Translations under genes and position numbers: made by a program | The notes under the pieces: model-generated | What the model was told of the DNA's origin: nothing | Seen by the model: the letters and a program-made list of their open reading frames with translations, nothing else | Database searches by the model: none | Shown: one piece after another, positions 17,117 to 27,312 of the stretch | Layout of the letters: every line of letters begins with the position of its first letter | Numbering within the stretch: position 1 is the first letter of the stretch | Assembly (NCBI GenBank): GCA_028287505.1 | Contig: JAQBPN010000046.1 | Coordinates: forward strand, 1 to 37,535 | Reading direction: 5' to 3' | Length of the DNA: 37,535 nucleotides | Source: Fibrobacterota bacterium | GTDB taxonomy: Bacteria; Fibrobacterota; Fibrobacteria; UBA11236

Positions 17117-17531
17117 AAAGATCTCCCTGTTCATAGTCAAAGGGAAGATCGGATGGGATAACTCCCGCATCCTCGACACCCAGATCCACAAGATGGTGGA
17201 GAAGGGTTGCTCGCACATCATCTTCAATCTCGACGAAGTGACCTTCCTGTGCAGCGGCGGCATCGGCGCGCTGGTGTACAACATGAAGAAGGTCCAGGAG
17301 ACCGGGGGCGACATCTACATCGTCTCCACTTCCGACTACATCCAATTCCTGTTCGCCACCATCGGCTTCAACATCATCTTCAGCGGCAGGATCTTCACGT
17401 CCTTCGAAGAGTTCGGAGACAAGGTGCTGCAACCCAAGGGCCTGGCCCTGAACCTGTTCAACGCCGAATCCTCCATCGTCAATACGGAAGAACACCGCTT
17501 CCAAGATGGAGCGGCCAAAAACGCGGCTTAG
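17091..17531 (+). CDS. STAS-domain anti-sigma factor antagonist (SpoIIAA/RsbV-like)
   Basis: Small cytoplasmic switch protein of the family that binds a kinase/anti-sigma factor when unphosphorylated. 146 residues; residues 1-110 form the STAS fold (MELRITSNEKISLFIVKGKI, DEVTFLCSGGIGALVYNMKK, GGDIYIVSTSDYIQFLFATIGF). The phospho-acceptor loop normally reads DSxG; here it is CSGG (C54-S55), so the serine is kept but the preceding aspartate is cysteine. A ~35-residue C-terminal extension (residues ~112-146) is extra compared with the usual ~100-110 residues. It starts inside the upstream gene. No partner kinase or phosphatase is in the window. Confidence 0.82.
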   Translation: MELRITSNEKISLFIVKGKIGWDNSRILDTQIHKMVEKGCSHIIFNLDEVTFLCSGGIGALVYNMKKVQETGGDIYIVSTSDYIQFLFATIGFNIIFSGRIFTSFEEFGDKVLQPKGLALNLFNAESSIVNTEEHRFQDGAAKNAA

Positions 17532-17654
17532 ATTTACGCTCCATCCCGGCTCGGCAAAAAACGCAGCCTGAACCGGCGCCGTCCCGGGTCCGCGCGGGCC
17601 CGGCCGGTCCCGTTCCACTCGCCTCGCGGGGCGAAAAAAACTATCCTTACTCCC

Positions 17655-18734
17655 ATGGTACAGCCCGCGATCGTGCGTGAACCCCTGAAGTTCAAAGCCA
17701 TCCTCCAATCCAAAATCTGGGGCGGAGACGGCCTCCATCGCGTGCTGGGCAAGGGCCGGGCTTCCGACAAGGACATCGGCGAATCCTGGGAGCTTTCCGA
17801 TCGGGACGACAACGCCAATGTGATCGCCGGCGGGACCTTCGCGGGCAAGAACCTGCGCGACCTGTTCTCCATCCATGCGCGCGATATCCTGGGCAGCCAA
17901 TACTCCCCCACCATGGCGCGCTTCCCCCTGCTTTTCAAATTCATCTTCGCCCGGGAAAACCTCTCCGTGCAGGTCCATCCCGGAGAGGGTTCGCCTTTGG
18001 GCGAATCCAAAACCGAATGCTGGTACATCCTGGACGCGCCCAAGGACGGAGAGCTCATCCTGGGGATCGCCGGGGACGGGGACCGGGAATCGGTGCTGGC
18101 CGCCTTGCGCACCAGGGAATGCCGTACCGTGCTGAACAAGGTGCCGGTCAAAGCGGGCGACATGTTTTTCATCCCGGCCGGAACCGTGCATGCCATCACC
18201 GCCGGCCTGCTTTTATACGAGGTGCAGCAGAATTCGGACACGACCTTCCGCCTGTATGACTGGGATCGCCTGGATCCTGCCGGCAAACCCCGGCAATTGC
18301 ATCTCAACGAATCGGAGCAGGTCATCGACCTCCGCCGCCATGGCAAGCACCGCATTCCGCCCCTGGTCATCAAACGCGCCACCCACGAAGAGGAGTTCCG
18401 CGTGGCCTGCCGCCACTTCGCCGTGGTCAGGTACTCCAAGTGCAAGGGCGCGGTCCCTCTGGCCAATCGCGGGCGCTTCCGCGTGCTCACCTGCGTCCGG
18501 GGAAGTTTCGAATTGGGTTGGGACGGAGGCCAGGCCATGCCCATCGGCTTGGGCGAAACGGTGCTGGTGCCGGCGGCCTGCGTAAATCCCAAAATGAGGG
18601 AAACCGCTCCGGACTCGGAGATACTGGTCAGTTACCTCCCTGTTCTGGGCGAGGAAGTGCTGGCTCCCCTGAAAGCCGCCGGTTACAGCGATCAGGAGAT
18701 CCGCGATCTGGGAGGCCTGGAAGGCATCCCTTGA
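17655..18734 (+). CDS. manA: Mannose-6-phosphate isomerase, class I
   Basis: Interconverts fructose-6-phosphate and mannose-6-phosphate at the entry to GDP-mannose and polysaccharide synthesis. 359 residues with the type I cupin core: zinc ligands in VQVHPG (Q106, H108), TEC (E121) and PAGTVHAI (H179), and the later QNSDTTFRLYDWDR stretch with the active-site arginine (R199). A second cupin-like half follows and is shorter than in long eukaryotic forms, as in Bacillus-type enzymes. No ribosome site precedes the ATG; a TATCCT lies 7 bases upstream, so a leaderless transcript is possible. No obvious sugar-metabolism neighbours. Confidence 0.92.
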   Translation: MVQPAIVREPLKFKAILQSKIWGGDGLHRVLGKGRASDKDIGESWELSDRDDNANVIAGGTFAGKNLRDLFSIHARDILGSQYSPTMARFPLLFKFIFARENLSVQVHPGEGSPLGESKTECWYILDAPKDGELILGIAGDGDRESVLAALRTRECRTVLNKVPVKAGDMFFIPAGTVHAITAGLLLYEVQQNSDTTFRLYDWDRLDPAGKPRQLHLNESEQVIDLRRHGKHRIPPLVIKRATHEEEFRVACRHFAVVRYSKCKGAVPLANRGRFRVLTCVRGSFELGWDGGQAMPIGLGETVLVPAACVNPKMRETAPDSEILVSYLPVLGEEVLAPLKAAGYSDQEIRDLGGLEGIP

Positions 18735-18844
18735 TTTCCGCTCCGTGAATACGGTCATTCCGGTGCAATAGGTACCTTCCAGGTTCACGGGCATTTCGGA
18801 ACATCCTCCGGAAAAATACCTCCCGCAATAGTCCCGCTTAAAAA

Positions 18845-18873
18845 TTGACACGGCGCGGGATGAAATTTATCTA
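18845..18873 (+). promoter_or_regulatory. Sigma-70 promoter for the small outer-membrane protein gene
   Basis: TTGACA (consensus -35), exactly 17 bases, then TATCTA (-10). Transcription would start near 18880, giving a leader of about 105 bases before the ATG. This is the clearest promoter in the window and suggests high expression, as usual for abundant outer-membrane proteins. Confidence 0.75.
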
Positions 18874-18986
18874 GTTCGCAAAGACGAACATTCCACAGGT
18901 ATACGGGGAAGCCCGGTTTCGGCAAAAAAACCGCTCTCCGTTCCGCGAATGCGCGGTCTTCATCCACTCGAAAAGGAGTTCTCTAC

Positions 18987-19496
18987 ATGAAGAAATTTTC
19001 CCTGTTTGCCGCGTTGGTTCTCTCCCTTACCGCTGCCGCCAGCGCTCAGTTCGAAGGCATCGGTTGGGATGGAAACAATGGCGAAATCGTCGGGCGCCTC
19101 GGCCTGGGCGGATACAACCATGTCGAAGCCGGAACGAGCTTCTATTACAACAACCAGGCCGATGGCGACGCCAAGGCCAACTTCACCCTGTCGGGCCGCT
19201 TCCTGCTGGCCTTGCACTCCTGGGAAAAGCTGACCGGCTACCTCAATGCCGGCGCCTATTTCCGCGATGACAGCCGGAATGCGTTCGGAAACCCCCTTCC
19301 CGGCACCTTCGGCAACGCCAACCGCGGCTCGCTGTCCGTCAAGGTCGGCTATCAGCCGGAAGTGGTGTTGCTGCCGCATCTGGCCGTTTCCATGATGTTC
19401 GGCGCGGGCATGGAATTGGTCCCGGAATTCGTGTTCAGCACCATCGGCGACAGGATCAGCATCGTGGACGGATTCAACTTCATCATCCTGTTCTAA
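18987..19496 (+). CDS. Small outer-membrane beta-barrel protein (unknown role)
   Basis: 169 residues beginning with a Sec signal peptide (MKKFSLFAALVLSLTAAASA, cleavage before Q21). The mature part alternates polar and hydrophobic residues (GRLGLGGYNHVEAGTSFYYN, FTLSGRFLLALHSW, LTGYLNAGAYFRDD, SLSVKVGYQPEVVLL) consistent with about 8 strands, and the chain ends FNFIILF with a terminal phenylalanine for BAM recognition. I recognise no specific family. GGAG lies 8 bases before the ATG, and a consensus promoter precedes it. A GC-rich hairpin follows the stop. Confidence 0.75.
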   Translation: MKKFSLFAALVLSLTAAASAQFEGIGWDGNNGEIVGRLGLGGYNHVEAGTSFYYNNQADGDAKANFTLSGRFLLALHSWEKLTGYLNAGAYFRDDSRNAFGNPLPGTFGNANRGSLSVKVGYQPEVVLLPHLAVSMMFGAGMELVPEFVFSTIGDRISIVDGFNFIILF

Positions 19497-19516
19497 AGAC
19501 CGCTTCAGGCCTCTTC

Positions 19517-19543
19517 GGCCCCGGAATCTCGGATTCCGGGGCC
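19517..19543 (+). terminator. Strong hairpin after the outer-membrane protein gene
   Basis: Perfect 12-base GC-rich arms (GGCCCCGGAATC with GATTCCGGGGCC) around a 3-base loop, 20 bases after the stop. There is no U-tract directly after it, so it may protect the 3' end or act with Rho rather than be a classic intrinsic terminator. It lies 24 bases before the MNIO gene start. Confidence 0.5.
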
Positions 19544-19566
19544 TGCAAACCGATTACATTATTTCC

Positions 19567-20433
19567 ATGACCGGCAAAACGCCCCACCTGGGTTTCGGAT
19601 TGGGATTGCGCATCCCCCACTACTCCCATATCTTCGAGCATCGGCCCCAGGTCGATTTCTTCGAAATCATCTCCGAGAATTTCATGGCCGCGGGGGGCAT
19701 CCCTCTCTACAACCTGGATCGGATCCTGGAAAGCTACCGCGTGGTGATGCACGGTGTGTGCATGTCCCTGGGAGCGCCGGGGGAACTCGATTTCGGGTAT
19801 CTGAAAAAGCTGAAGGCCCTGGCGCGCAAGACCAATGCGCCCTGGTTCAGCGATCATCTATGCTGGACGCGTTCGGGAGCCCACCATTTCCACGATCTGC
19901 TGCCGTTGCCCTATACGGACGAAGCCGTCCGGCACGTAGCGGACAAGGCGCGCATCGCCCAGGACTTCATGGAGATTCCCTTGGGGATCGAGAATCTTTC
20001 CGCGGTGGCGGAGTTCTCGGCAGGAACCATGCCGGAATGGGAATTCTACCGCGCCGTGGTCGAGAAGGCGGACTGCCGGATGATGCTGGATGCGAACAAC
20101 ATCTACGTGTCATCGCGCAACCACCATTTCGATGCGATGGAATACGTGCGGGGCTTGGATTTGTCCAGGGTGTGCCAGATCCACCTGGCAGGCCACAGCG
20201 ACAATGGGACTTATGTCCTGGATACCCACGATCATCCGGTGCGGGATGAAGTATGGGATATCTTCAAGGCGGTTTACTCCGGGTGCGGGGGGGCGGCGAC
20301 CATGGTGGAGTGGGATGATGCTATTCCCTCTTTCTCCGAGACGCATGCTGAGGTTTTGAAGGCGAAGAGCTTGGTCTCGGGGGCGGGCGCGGGGGTCGCC
20401 GGCCTCAAGGCAAGCTCCGCGTCGGTCTCGTAG
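19567..20433 (+). CDS. DUF692 / MNIO family multinuclear non-heme iron oxidase
   Basis: The MNIO family (formerly DUF692; MbnB, TglH, BufB) uses two or three iron ions and oxygen to modify cysteines or other residues of ribosomally made peptides. 288 residues with a TIM-barrel pattern and the full set of metal-ligand motifs: SEN (E37), MHG (H62), SDH (D96, H97), IENLS (E142), LDANN (D175, N177), IHLAGH (H206, H210), DTHDH (D219, H221, H223) and VEWD (E248). No ribosome site; a TACATT stands 6 bases before the ATG, so the mRNA may be leaderless. The usual partner protein (DUF2063/MbnC-like) is not in the window. The last ~18 residues are encoded by the left arm of a palindromic element. Likely substrate: the Cys-rich peptide encoded 600 bases downstream on the other strand. 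Confidence 0.9.
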   Translation: MTGKTPHLGFGLGLRIPHYSHIFEHRPQVDFFEIISENFMAAGGIPLYNLDRILESYRVVMHGVCMSLGAPGELDFGYLKKLKALARKTNAPWFSDHLCWTRSGAHHFHDLLPLPYTDEAVRHVADKARIAQDFMEIPLGIENLSAVAEFSAGTMPEWEFYRAVVEKADCRMMLDANNIYVSSRNHHFDAMEYVRGLDLSRVCQIHLAGHSDNGTYVLDTHDHPVRDEVWDIFKAVYSGCGGAATMVEWDDAIPSFSETHAEVLKAKSLVSGAGAGVAGLKASSASVS

Positions 20434-20609
20434 GTCAGGTCCTCTGGGTCTTTCGGCCTTTCCAAACCGTTCCGCTGTTTCAATTGCTTAAAAGCGCTGA
20501 TCGAGGACACTCGCACGCGGGGTCGCGGTAGCAGCGCTTTTGCGCGTTTGGAAAGGCTGTTTGCAGGCTGCGCTTGATTCGGCCGGCGACCCCCGCGCCC
20601 GCCCCCGAG
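20376..20609. repeat. Nested palindromic element overlapping the 3' end of the MNIO gene
   Basis: A perfect 29-base inverted repeat forms the outer arms (20376-20404 with 20581-20609). Inside are two more perfect arm pairs: GCCTTTCCAAAC (20456-20467) with 20546-20557, and AAAAGCGCTG (20490-20499) with 20532-20541. The whole can fold into one long interrupted hairpin. The left outer arm lies inside the MNIO coding region and supplies its C-terminal codons. A MITE-like insertion or a structured 3' RNA element are the two readings. Confidence 0.7.
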
Positions 20610-20743
20610 TCCATCCCCCTGGCCTGCTGCACTGGGGGGGTGCGACGGCGAAGAAAAACCGATGCGTCGTGACTACACGGGTGCGGCGCGAACGCGGAGG
20701 GAGTAGGCCGCCGTTGATTTTTTGCGGGTGGGTTGGGCCTCGG

Positions 20744-20924
20744 GACTGCGGACCTTCGGGGAGGTGGGTCTCGAAGAAGAAGAGGGGGCTAGAGTGTTGG
20801 GACTCAGACTGCGGACCTTCGGGCAGGGGTGGGCCGCGAAGAGGAAGAAGAAGAGGGAACCTGAGTGTTGGGGCGCTGACTGCGGATCTTCGGATGGGAG
20901 TGGGGCGCGAGGAAGATGGGGATG
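20744..20924 (+). repeat. Imperfect tandem repeat, three copies of 63-71 bases
   Basis: Copies begin at 20744, 20807 and 20878 with GACTGCGGACCTTCGGG (third copy GACTGCGGATCTTCGGA), followed by a G-rich part and an AAGA-rich part. The third copy is partial. No gene is seen in the whole 20434-21037 gap; it is GC-rich and contains only this repeat, part of the palindromic element and the terminator. Confidence 0.6.
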
Positions 20925-20969
20925 GAAAGGAGGAATCGGGAAGGGGGTTGGGTGGGTTTTGGGCAAAAA

Positions 20970-20999
20970 AAGAACCCGCCTGGTTAGGGGCGGGTTCTT
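20970..20999 (-). terminator. Intrinsic terminator for the Cys-rich peptide operon
   Basis: Reading on the minus strand, perfect 11-base arms (AAGAACCCGCC with GGCGGGTTCTT, 8-base loop) are followed directly by a run of T. This is a textbook rho-independent terminator about 40 bases after the stop of the minus-strand peptide gene, and it supports that this gene is real and transcribed. Confidence 0.85.
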
Positions 21000-21037
21000 C
21001 GGACAGTTCGGCTGAGGCCGAATGTTCAGGAGGGGGG

Positions 21038-21469
21038 TTAGGCTTTGCAGCCGCCCAAGCCTTTGCATTCGTTCAGACCTTTGCAACCATGGGCTTTGCC
21101 GGCCTTGTCGGCGGCCATGCCCATTTTCTTGGCGGCGGCGTCGACGCCGGCCTGGTCCATCTTGCATCCACCCTTGCCTTTGCAGCTGTTCTGGCCTTTG
21201 CACGCGTGCTTTTCAGCGGCGGCGGTGGCGGCAGGAGCGGCAGCGGCGGCGGGAGCCACGCCAGCGGCGGCGGCGGGAGCAGCGGCAGCGGTGGTATCCT
21301 TATGGACCTTCGCGTGCTTGGCCTTCTTCGCATGCTTCGACGTATCCACGGGAGCGGAGGTCGCGGCGGCGGGAGCTGCGGCTTCTTCGGCGGAAACCGA
21401 AGCGACCGAGATCATACCGGCGGCGATGCCTGCGATGGCGAGATTCGCCAACAGGGTGGACTTATTCAT
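21038..21469 (-). CDS. Secreted Cys-rich peptide precursor with duplicated CKGxNxCKGxGGCK core (bufferin-like)
   Basis: 143 residues. A Sec signal peptide (about 1-27, ending SVSA) is followed by an Ala/Pro-rich stretch broken by a His/Lys segment (KHAKKAKHAKVHKD, 45-58), then two cysteine blocks: HACKGQNSCKGKGGCK (88-103) and HGCKGLNECKGLGGCK (127-142). All six cysteines (90, 96, 102, 129, 135, 141) fall in these blocks with identical spacing. Signal-peptide-bearing Cys-rich peptides encoded near MNIO genes are known as bufferins, copper-binding RiPPs. I infer that this is the substrate of the converging MNIO and that it acts in the periplasm in metal binding. It overlaps the upstream gene by 4 bases (ATGA) and is followed by a strong terminator. 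Confidence 0.8.
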   Translation of the reverse strand: MNKSTLLANLAIAGIAAGMISVASVSAEEAAAPAAATSAPVDTSKHAKKAKHAKVHKDTTAAAAPAAAAGVAPAAAAAPAATAAAEKHACKGQNSCKGKGGCKMDQAGVDAAAKKMGMAADKAGKAHGCKGLNECKGLGGCKA

Positions 21470-21804
21470 TTGGCGGCACCGGCGGCGGGAGCAGCGGCAG
21501 GGGCGGCTTCGGCAGCGGGAGCAGCGGCGGGTGCAGCGGCACCTTCAGCGGCGGCAGCGGGAGCAGCCTTGTGCTTCTTGGCCGACTTCTTCTTGGCAGC
21601 CTTGGTGTCAACCGCGGCGGTGGCCGGGGCGGCTTCCGTGGCGGCGGGAGCAGCGGCTTCCGCGGCAGCGGGAGCGGCGGCAGGGGCAGCAGCAGCGGCG
21701 GCCGGCTTGGCGGCAGCGGCGTCAGCGGCTACAACCTGGGAGACTCCCATGAGGCCAACGACCGCCATCGACAGAGCGAGGTTCGACAAGGTGTGCTTAG
21801 TCAT
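21466..21804 (-). CDS. Secreted Ala/Pro/Lys-rich small protein, cysteine-free paralogue of the peptide precursor
   Basis: 112 residues: a Sec signal peptide (MTKHTLSNLALSMAVVGLMG..., cleavage near AADA, ~27) and a mature part made mostly of alanine and proline with a lysine-rich patch (KAAKKKSAKKHK, ~68-79). The layout (similar signal peptide, Ala/Pro linker, Lys/His patch) repeats that of the next gene, but both cysteine blocks are missing, so it is probably a paralogue that lost or never gained the core. GGAAGGA lies ~8 bases before the ATG. The composition is so biased that the function cannot be read from sequence; the coupling to the Cys-rich gene (ATGA overlap) suggests a joint role. 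Confidence 0.65.
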   Translation of the reverse strand: MTKHTLSNLALSMAVVGLMGVSQVVAADAAAAKPAAAAAAPAAAPAAAEAAAPAATEAAPATAAVDTKAAKKKSAKKHKAAPAAAAEGAAAPAAAPAAEAAPAAAPAAGAAK

Positions 21805-21828
21805 TTTCTAGTCCTTCCTAAAATGTCC

Positions 21829-21845
21829 GGGTAGGCACGCTACCC
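21829..21845 (-). promoter_or_regulatory. Inverted repeat in the leader of the peptide operon
   Basis: GGGTAG and CTACCC (6-base arms, 5-base spacer) lie 25-41 bases before the first start codon. A TTGACA on the minus strand occurs at 21860-21855, 9 bases further upstream, without a good -10. The repeat could be an operator over the transcription start or a leader hairpin. Confidence 0.35.
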
Positions 21846-21939
21846 TGGTTGTGGTGTCAAAAAGACGGTAGAAATGTAATAATTACCTGAACGTTCCTGA
21901 CAATTCCGGAGCCCGTTCCGCCAATTAAGTGAAATGGGC

Positions 21940-21978
21940 GAATCGGGGTGAATGAATCGGGATGAATGATTCCGATTC
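21940..21978. repeat. Short direct and inverted repeats downstream of metH
   Basis: GAATCGGGGTGAAT and GAATCGGGATGAAT stand in tandem (21940-21967), followed by CCGATTC (21972-21978), which can pair with either GAATCGG. It is 85 bases after the metH stop on that strand, with no U-tract, so it may mark the 3' end without being a classic terminator. The rest of the 258-base gap shows nothing further. Confidence 0.4.
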
Positions 21979-22062
21979 CTGCCGACTAGTGGGAATGTTG
22001 GATTCGATTCTGCGAGGATCCTCTTTCAGCGCACCGAAACGGACCCTTCACGCAGGATGTGA

Positions 22063-25785
<3,723 letters not shown>

Positions 25786-25808
25786 TTATAGGTCCTTTGT
25801 CTTGTAAG

Positions 25809-26768
25809 TCATATTTTCTCGGCTTGGGCCAGCAGCCCTTCTATTTCCGGATAGTCCTTGGACGGACCGGTTATCTCGAAATGGACGGCGGAGAAGCCGC
25901 TCTCTTTGAGCCAGGCTTCCAGATCGGACCGGGTGAAGCCCAGCCAGAAATCGCCGAACTTGGTGCGCATCCATTCCTCGCCGTGCGCCAGCAGATCCAA
26001 TATAAGGATGCGGCCGCCGGGCGCAAGCAGGCGATGGGATTCCGCGATGGCTTCCTTGGGCTTGGCCGCGTGGTGCAGGGATTGGGACATGATGACCACG
26101 TCGAAGGAGCCTGCGGGAAGCCCGGTATCTTCCATGGGCGCGTATTTGAAGGAAGGATTCCCGTCCGCGACCTCCATATCCGGGCCGTTGGCGTTTTCGC
26201 GCGCCAGGCGGATCTGTTCTTCGCTGCTGTCGATTCCCGTCACCGTGTTCCCGGCCTGGGCCAGCAGGATGGCCAGCCGGCCGTTGCCGCAGCCCAGATC
26301 CACGATGCGTTGATTGCGGATGAGGCGGATCAATCCATTGCACAGGGCCCGCCAGGTCTGTCCCGGGGAAGGCATGTTCTGCACCGTCTGGGTATTGAAG
26401 AATTCGCGCGAACGATCGCTGCGCTCCTCCAGGACTTTCTGGAGGTTGCGCATGTCGCGCTCGTACCACTTGGCGGCCGGCGCGCTTTGCAGGGCGTTCT
26501 CGATGATGTCCAGCTTGGGGTCTTCCTTGCCGTTGCGCGGAATCCGGTAGAGGACCTTTTGGCCTTCTTTCCGGCCGGCCACCAGGTCCTGTTCTTTCAG
26601 GAGCCCGAGTTGGGTGGACAGGGTGCTTTGGCCCAGCCCCAGGATTTTCTGGAGTTCGCCCACGGCCAATTCGGACTCCCTGAGGGCGCATAGGATGCGC
26701 AAGCGCGTCTCATCCGAGAGGAGCTTGAACACGCCGGTGAGGACGTCGATTTGCAGTACTTTGGCCAT
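25809..26768 (-). CDS. ArsR-family regulator fused to a SAM-dependent methyltransferase domain (SahR-like)
   Basis: 319 residues. Residues ~1-85 form an ArsR winged helix (FKLLSDETRLRILCALRESE, LGLGQSTLSTQLGLLKEQDLV); the metal-binding cysteine motif of ArsR/SmtB is absent. Residues ~150-290 form a class I methyltransferase domain with motif I VDLGCGNGRLA (156-166), acidic residue in VTGIDSS, and FDVVIMSQSLHH. ArsR proteins with such a domain (SahR and relatives) are known to regulate methionine-cycle genes by sensing SAM or S-adenosylhomocysteine. Here metH follows within 23 bases, so metH control plus autoregulation is the natural inference. A palindrome covers the promoter. TATAAT ends 6 bases before the ATG and no ribosome site is seen, suggesting a leaderless mRNA. 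Confidence 0.88.
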   Translation of the reverse strand: MAKVLQIDVLTGVFKLLSDETRLRILCALRESELAVGELQKILGLGQSTLSTQLGLLKEQDLVAGRKEGQKVLYRIPRNGKEDPKLDIIENALQSAPAAKWYERDMRNLQKVLEERSDRSREFFNTQTVQNMPSPGQTWRALCNGLIRLIRNQRIVDLGCGNGRLAILLAQAGNTVTGIDSSEEQIRLARENANGPDMEVADGNPSFKYAPMEDTGLPAGSFDVVIMSQSLHHAAKPKEAIAESHRLLAPGGRILILDLLAHGEEWMRTKFGDFWLGFTRSDLEAWLKESGFSAVHFEITGPSKDYPEIEGLLAQAEKI

Positions 26769-26774
26769 AATCGG

Positions 26775-26807
26775 ATTATATCAATATATCTTGAAATTAA
26801 GATATAT
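26775..26807 (-). promoter_or_regulatory. Promoter and palindromic operator of the arsR-methyltransferase/metH operon
   Basis: ATATATCTT and AAGATATAT form perfect 9-base arms with a 6-base spacer at 26784-26807. A consensus TATAAT (26780-26775 on the minus strand) follows directly, and the ATG is 6 bases after it. The -35 position (ATCTTA, 17-base spacing) lies within the palindrome. A dimeric winged-helix repressor bound here would block polymerase, so autoregulation is strongly suggested. Confidence 0.7.
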
Positions 26808-26848
26808 ACTTTTCGTTCCGGGGAGGGACTCACCTTGGGCGCACACGC

Positions 26849-27123
26849 GTGCGTGGGTGGGGAGATGAGGCTGGCGGCTAGGACGCTCTGCGTCGAGGCG
26901 GATCGATTCCCTGGGTTTTCCGGCTGAATTCAAGGCTTTGACGGGGTCTGCCGGCTTGGTTCGCGAACCTGAGCCGAACGCACTCGGGTCCCGGGATCGC
27001 TTACCTGCGCCGCTTGAATTCAGCTTCCGCCCAAGCGACCCGGCAGGTCCAAAGTGTGCCGGGTCAGGCCGGGTCGTCGACGCGACGCGATACGCCGCCT
27101 GCCTCATCTCCCCACCCACGCAC
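26849..27123. repeat. Large inverted-repeat element (about 275 bases), MITE-like
   Basis: Perfect 23-base terminal inverted repeats (26849-26871 and 27101-27123). Inside, GCTGAATTCAAG at 26923-26934 is matched by its exact complement at 27013-27024, and GGTTCGCGAACC (26958-26969) is palindromic. The similarity seems to go on outward in weaker form (TCCCT and CCGGAA motifs at 26816-26830 and 27149-27160). No gene of its own is supported. It fills most of the 544-base gap between the arsR fusion and the protease gene; the remaining ~190 bases next to the protease show nothing I recognise. Confidence 0.7.
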
Positions 27124-27312
27124 CCACCCACTCCGTGGGCGGGTCATTCCCTGACCGGAAGGGAACATCCGATTTGAACCCATCATTGTGGAAAAGATCC
27201 CATTTGAGGCAAAGAAGTTGTACCCGACGGCCATGGCGCGACGGGGGAGGAGATCTCAACAATGCAGGTGTGGTAACCTGCGCCGGCTTCAGTCAAGATG
27301 GTCCGGGCCCGC

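Noticed and set aside
20440-20560. CRISPR-like appearance of repeated palindromes
   Set aside because: Arms are inverted, not direct repeats with unique spacers; no cas genes in the window.
20673-21203. Minus-strand frame across the tandem repeats
   Set aside because: Reads through the terminator and repeats, no ribosome site, proline/serine-rich shadow composition.
20540-21811. A 423-codon plus-strand frame rich in Gly/Ser across the peptide operon
   Set aside because: It runs through tandem repeats, a strong terminator and the antisense of two signal-peptide genes; composition is a mirror of Ala/Pro-rich coding on the other strand.
26769-26848. Cobalamin or SAM riboswitch before the metH operon
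   Set aside because: The likely transcript starts at the start codon, and no conserved riboswitch core is visible.
27161-27230. A tRNA-like T-arm (GGTTCAAAT) on the minus strand
   Set aside because: Flanking bases do not form the T-stem or an acceptor stem; no anticodon arm.
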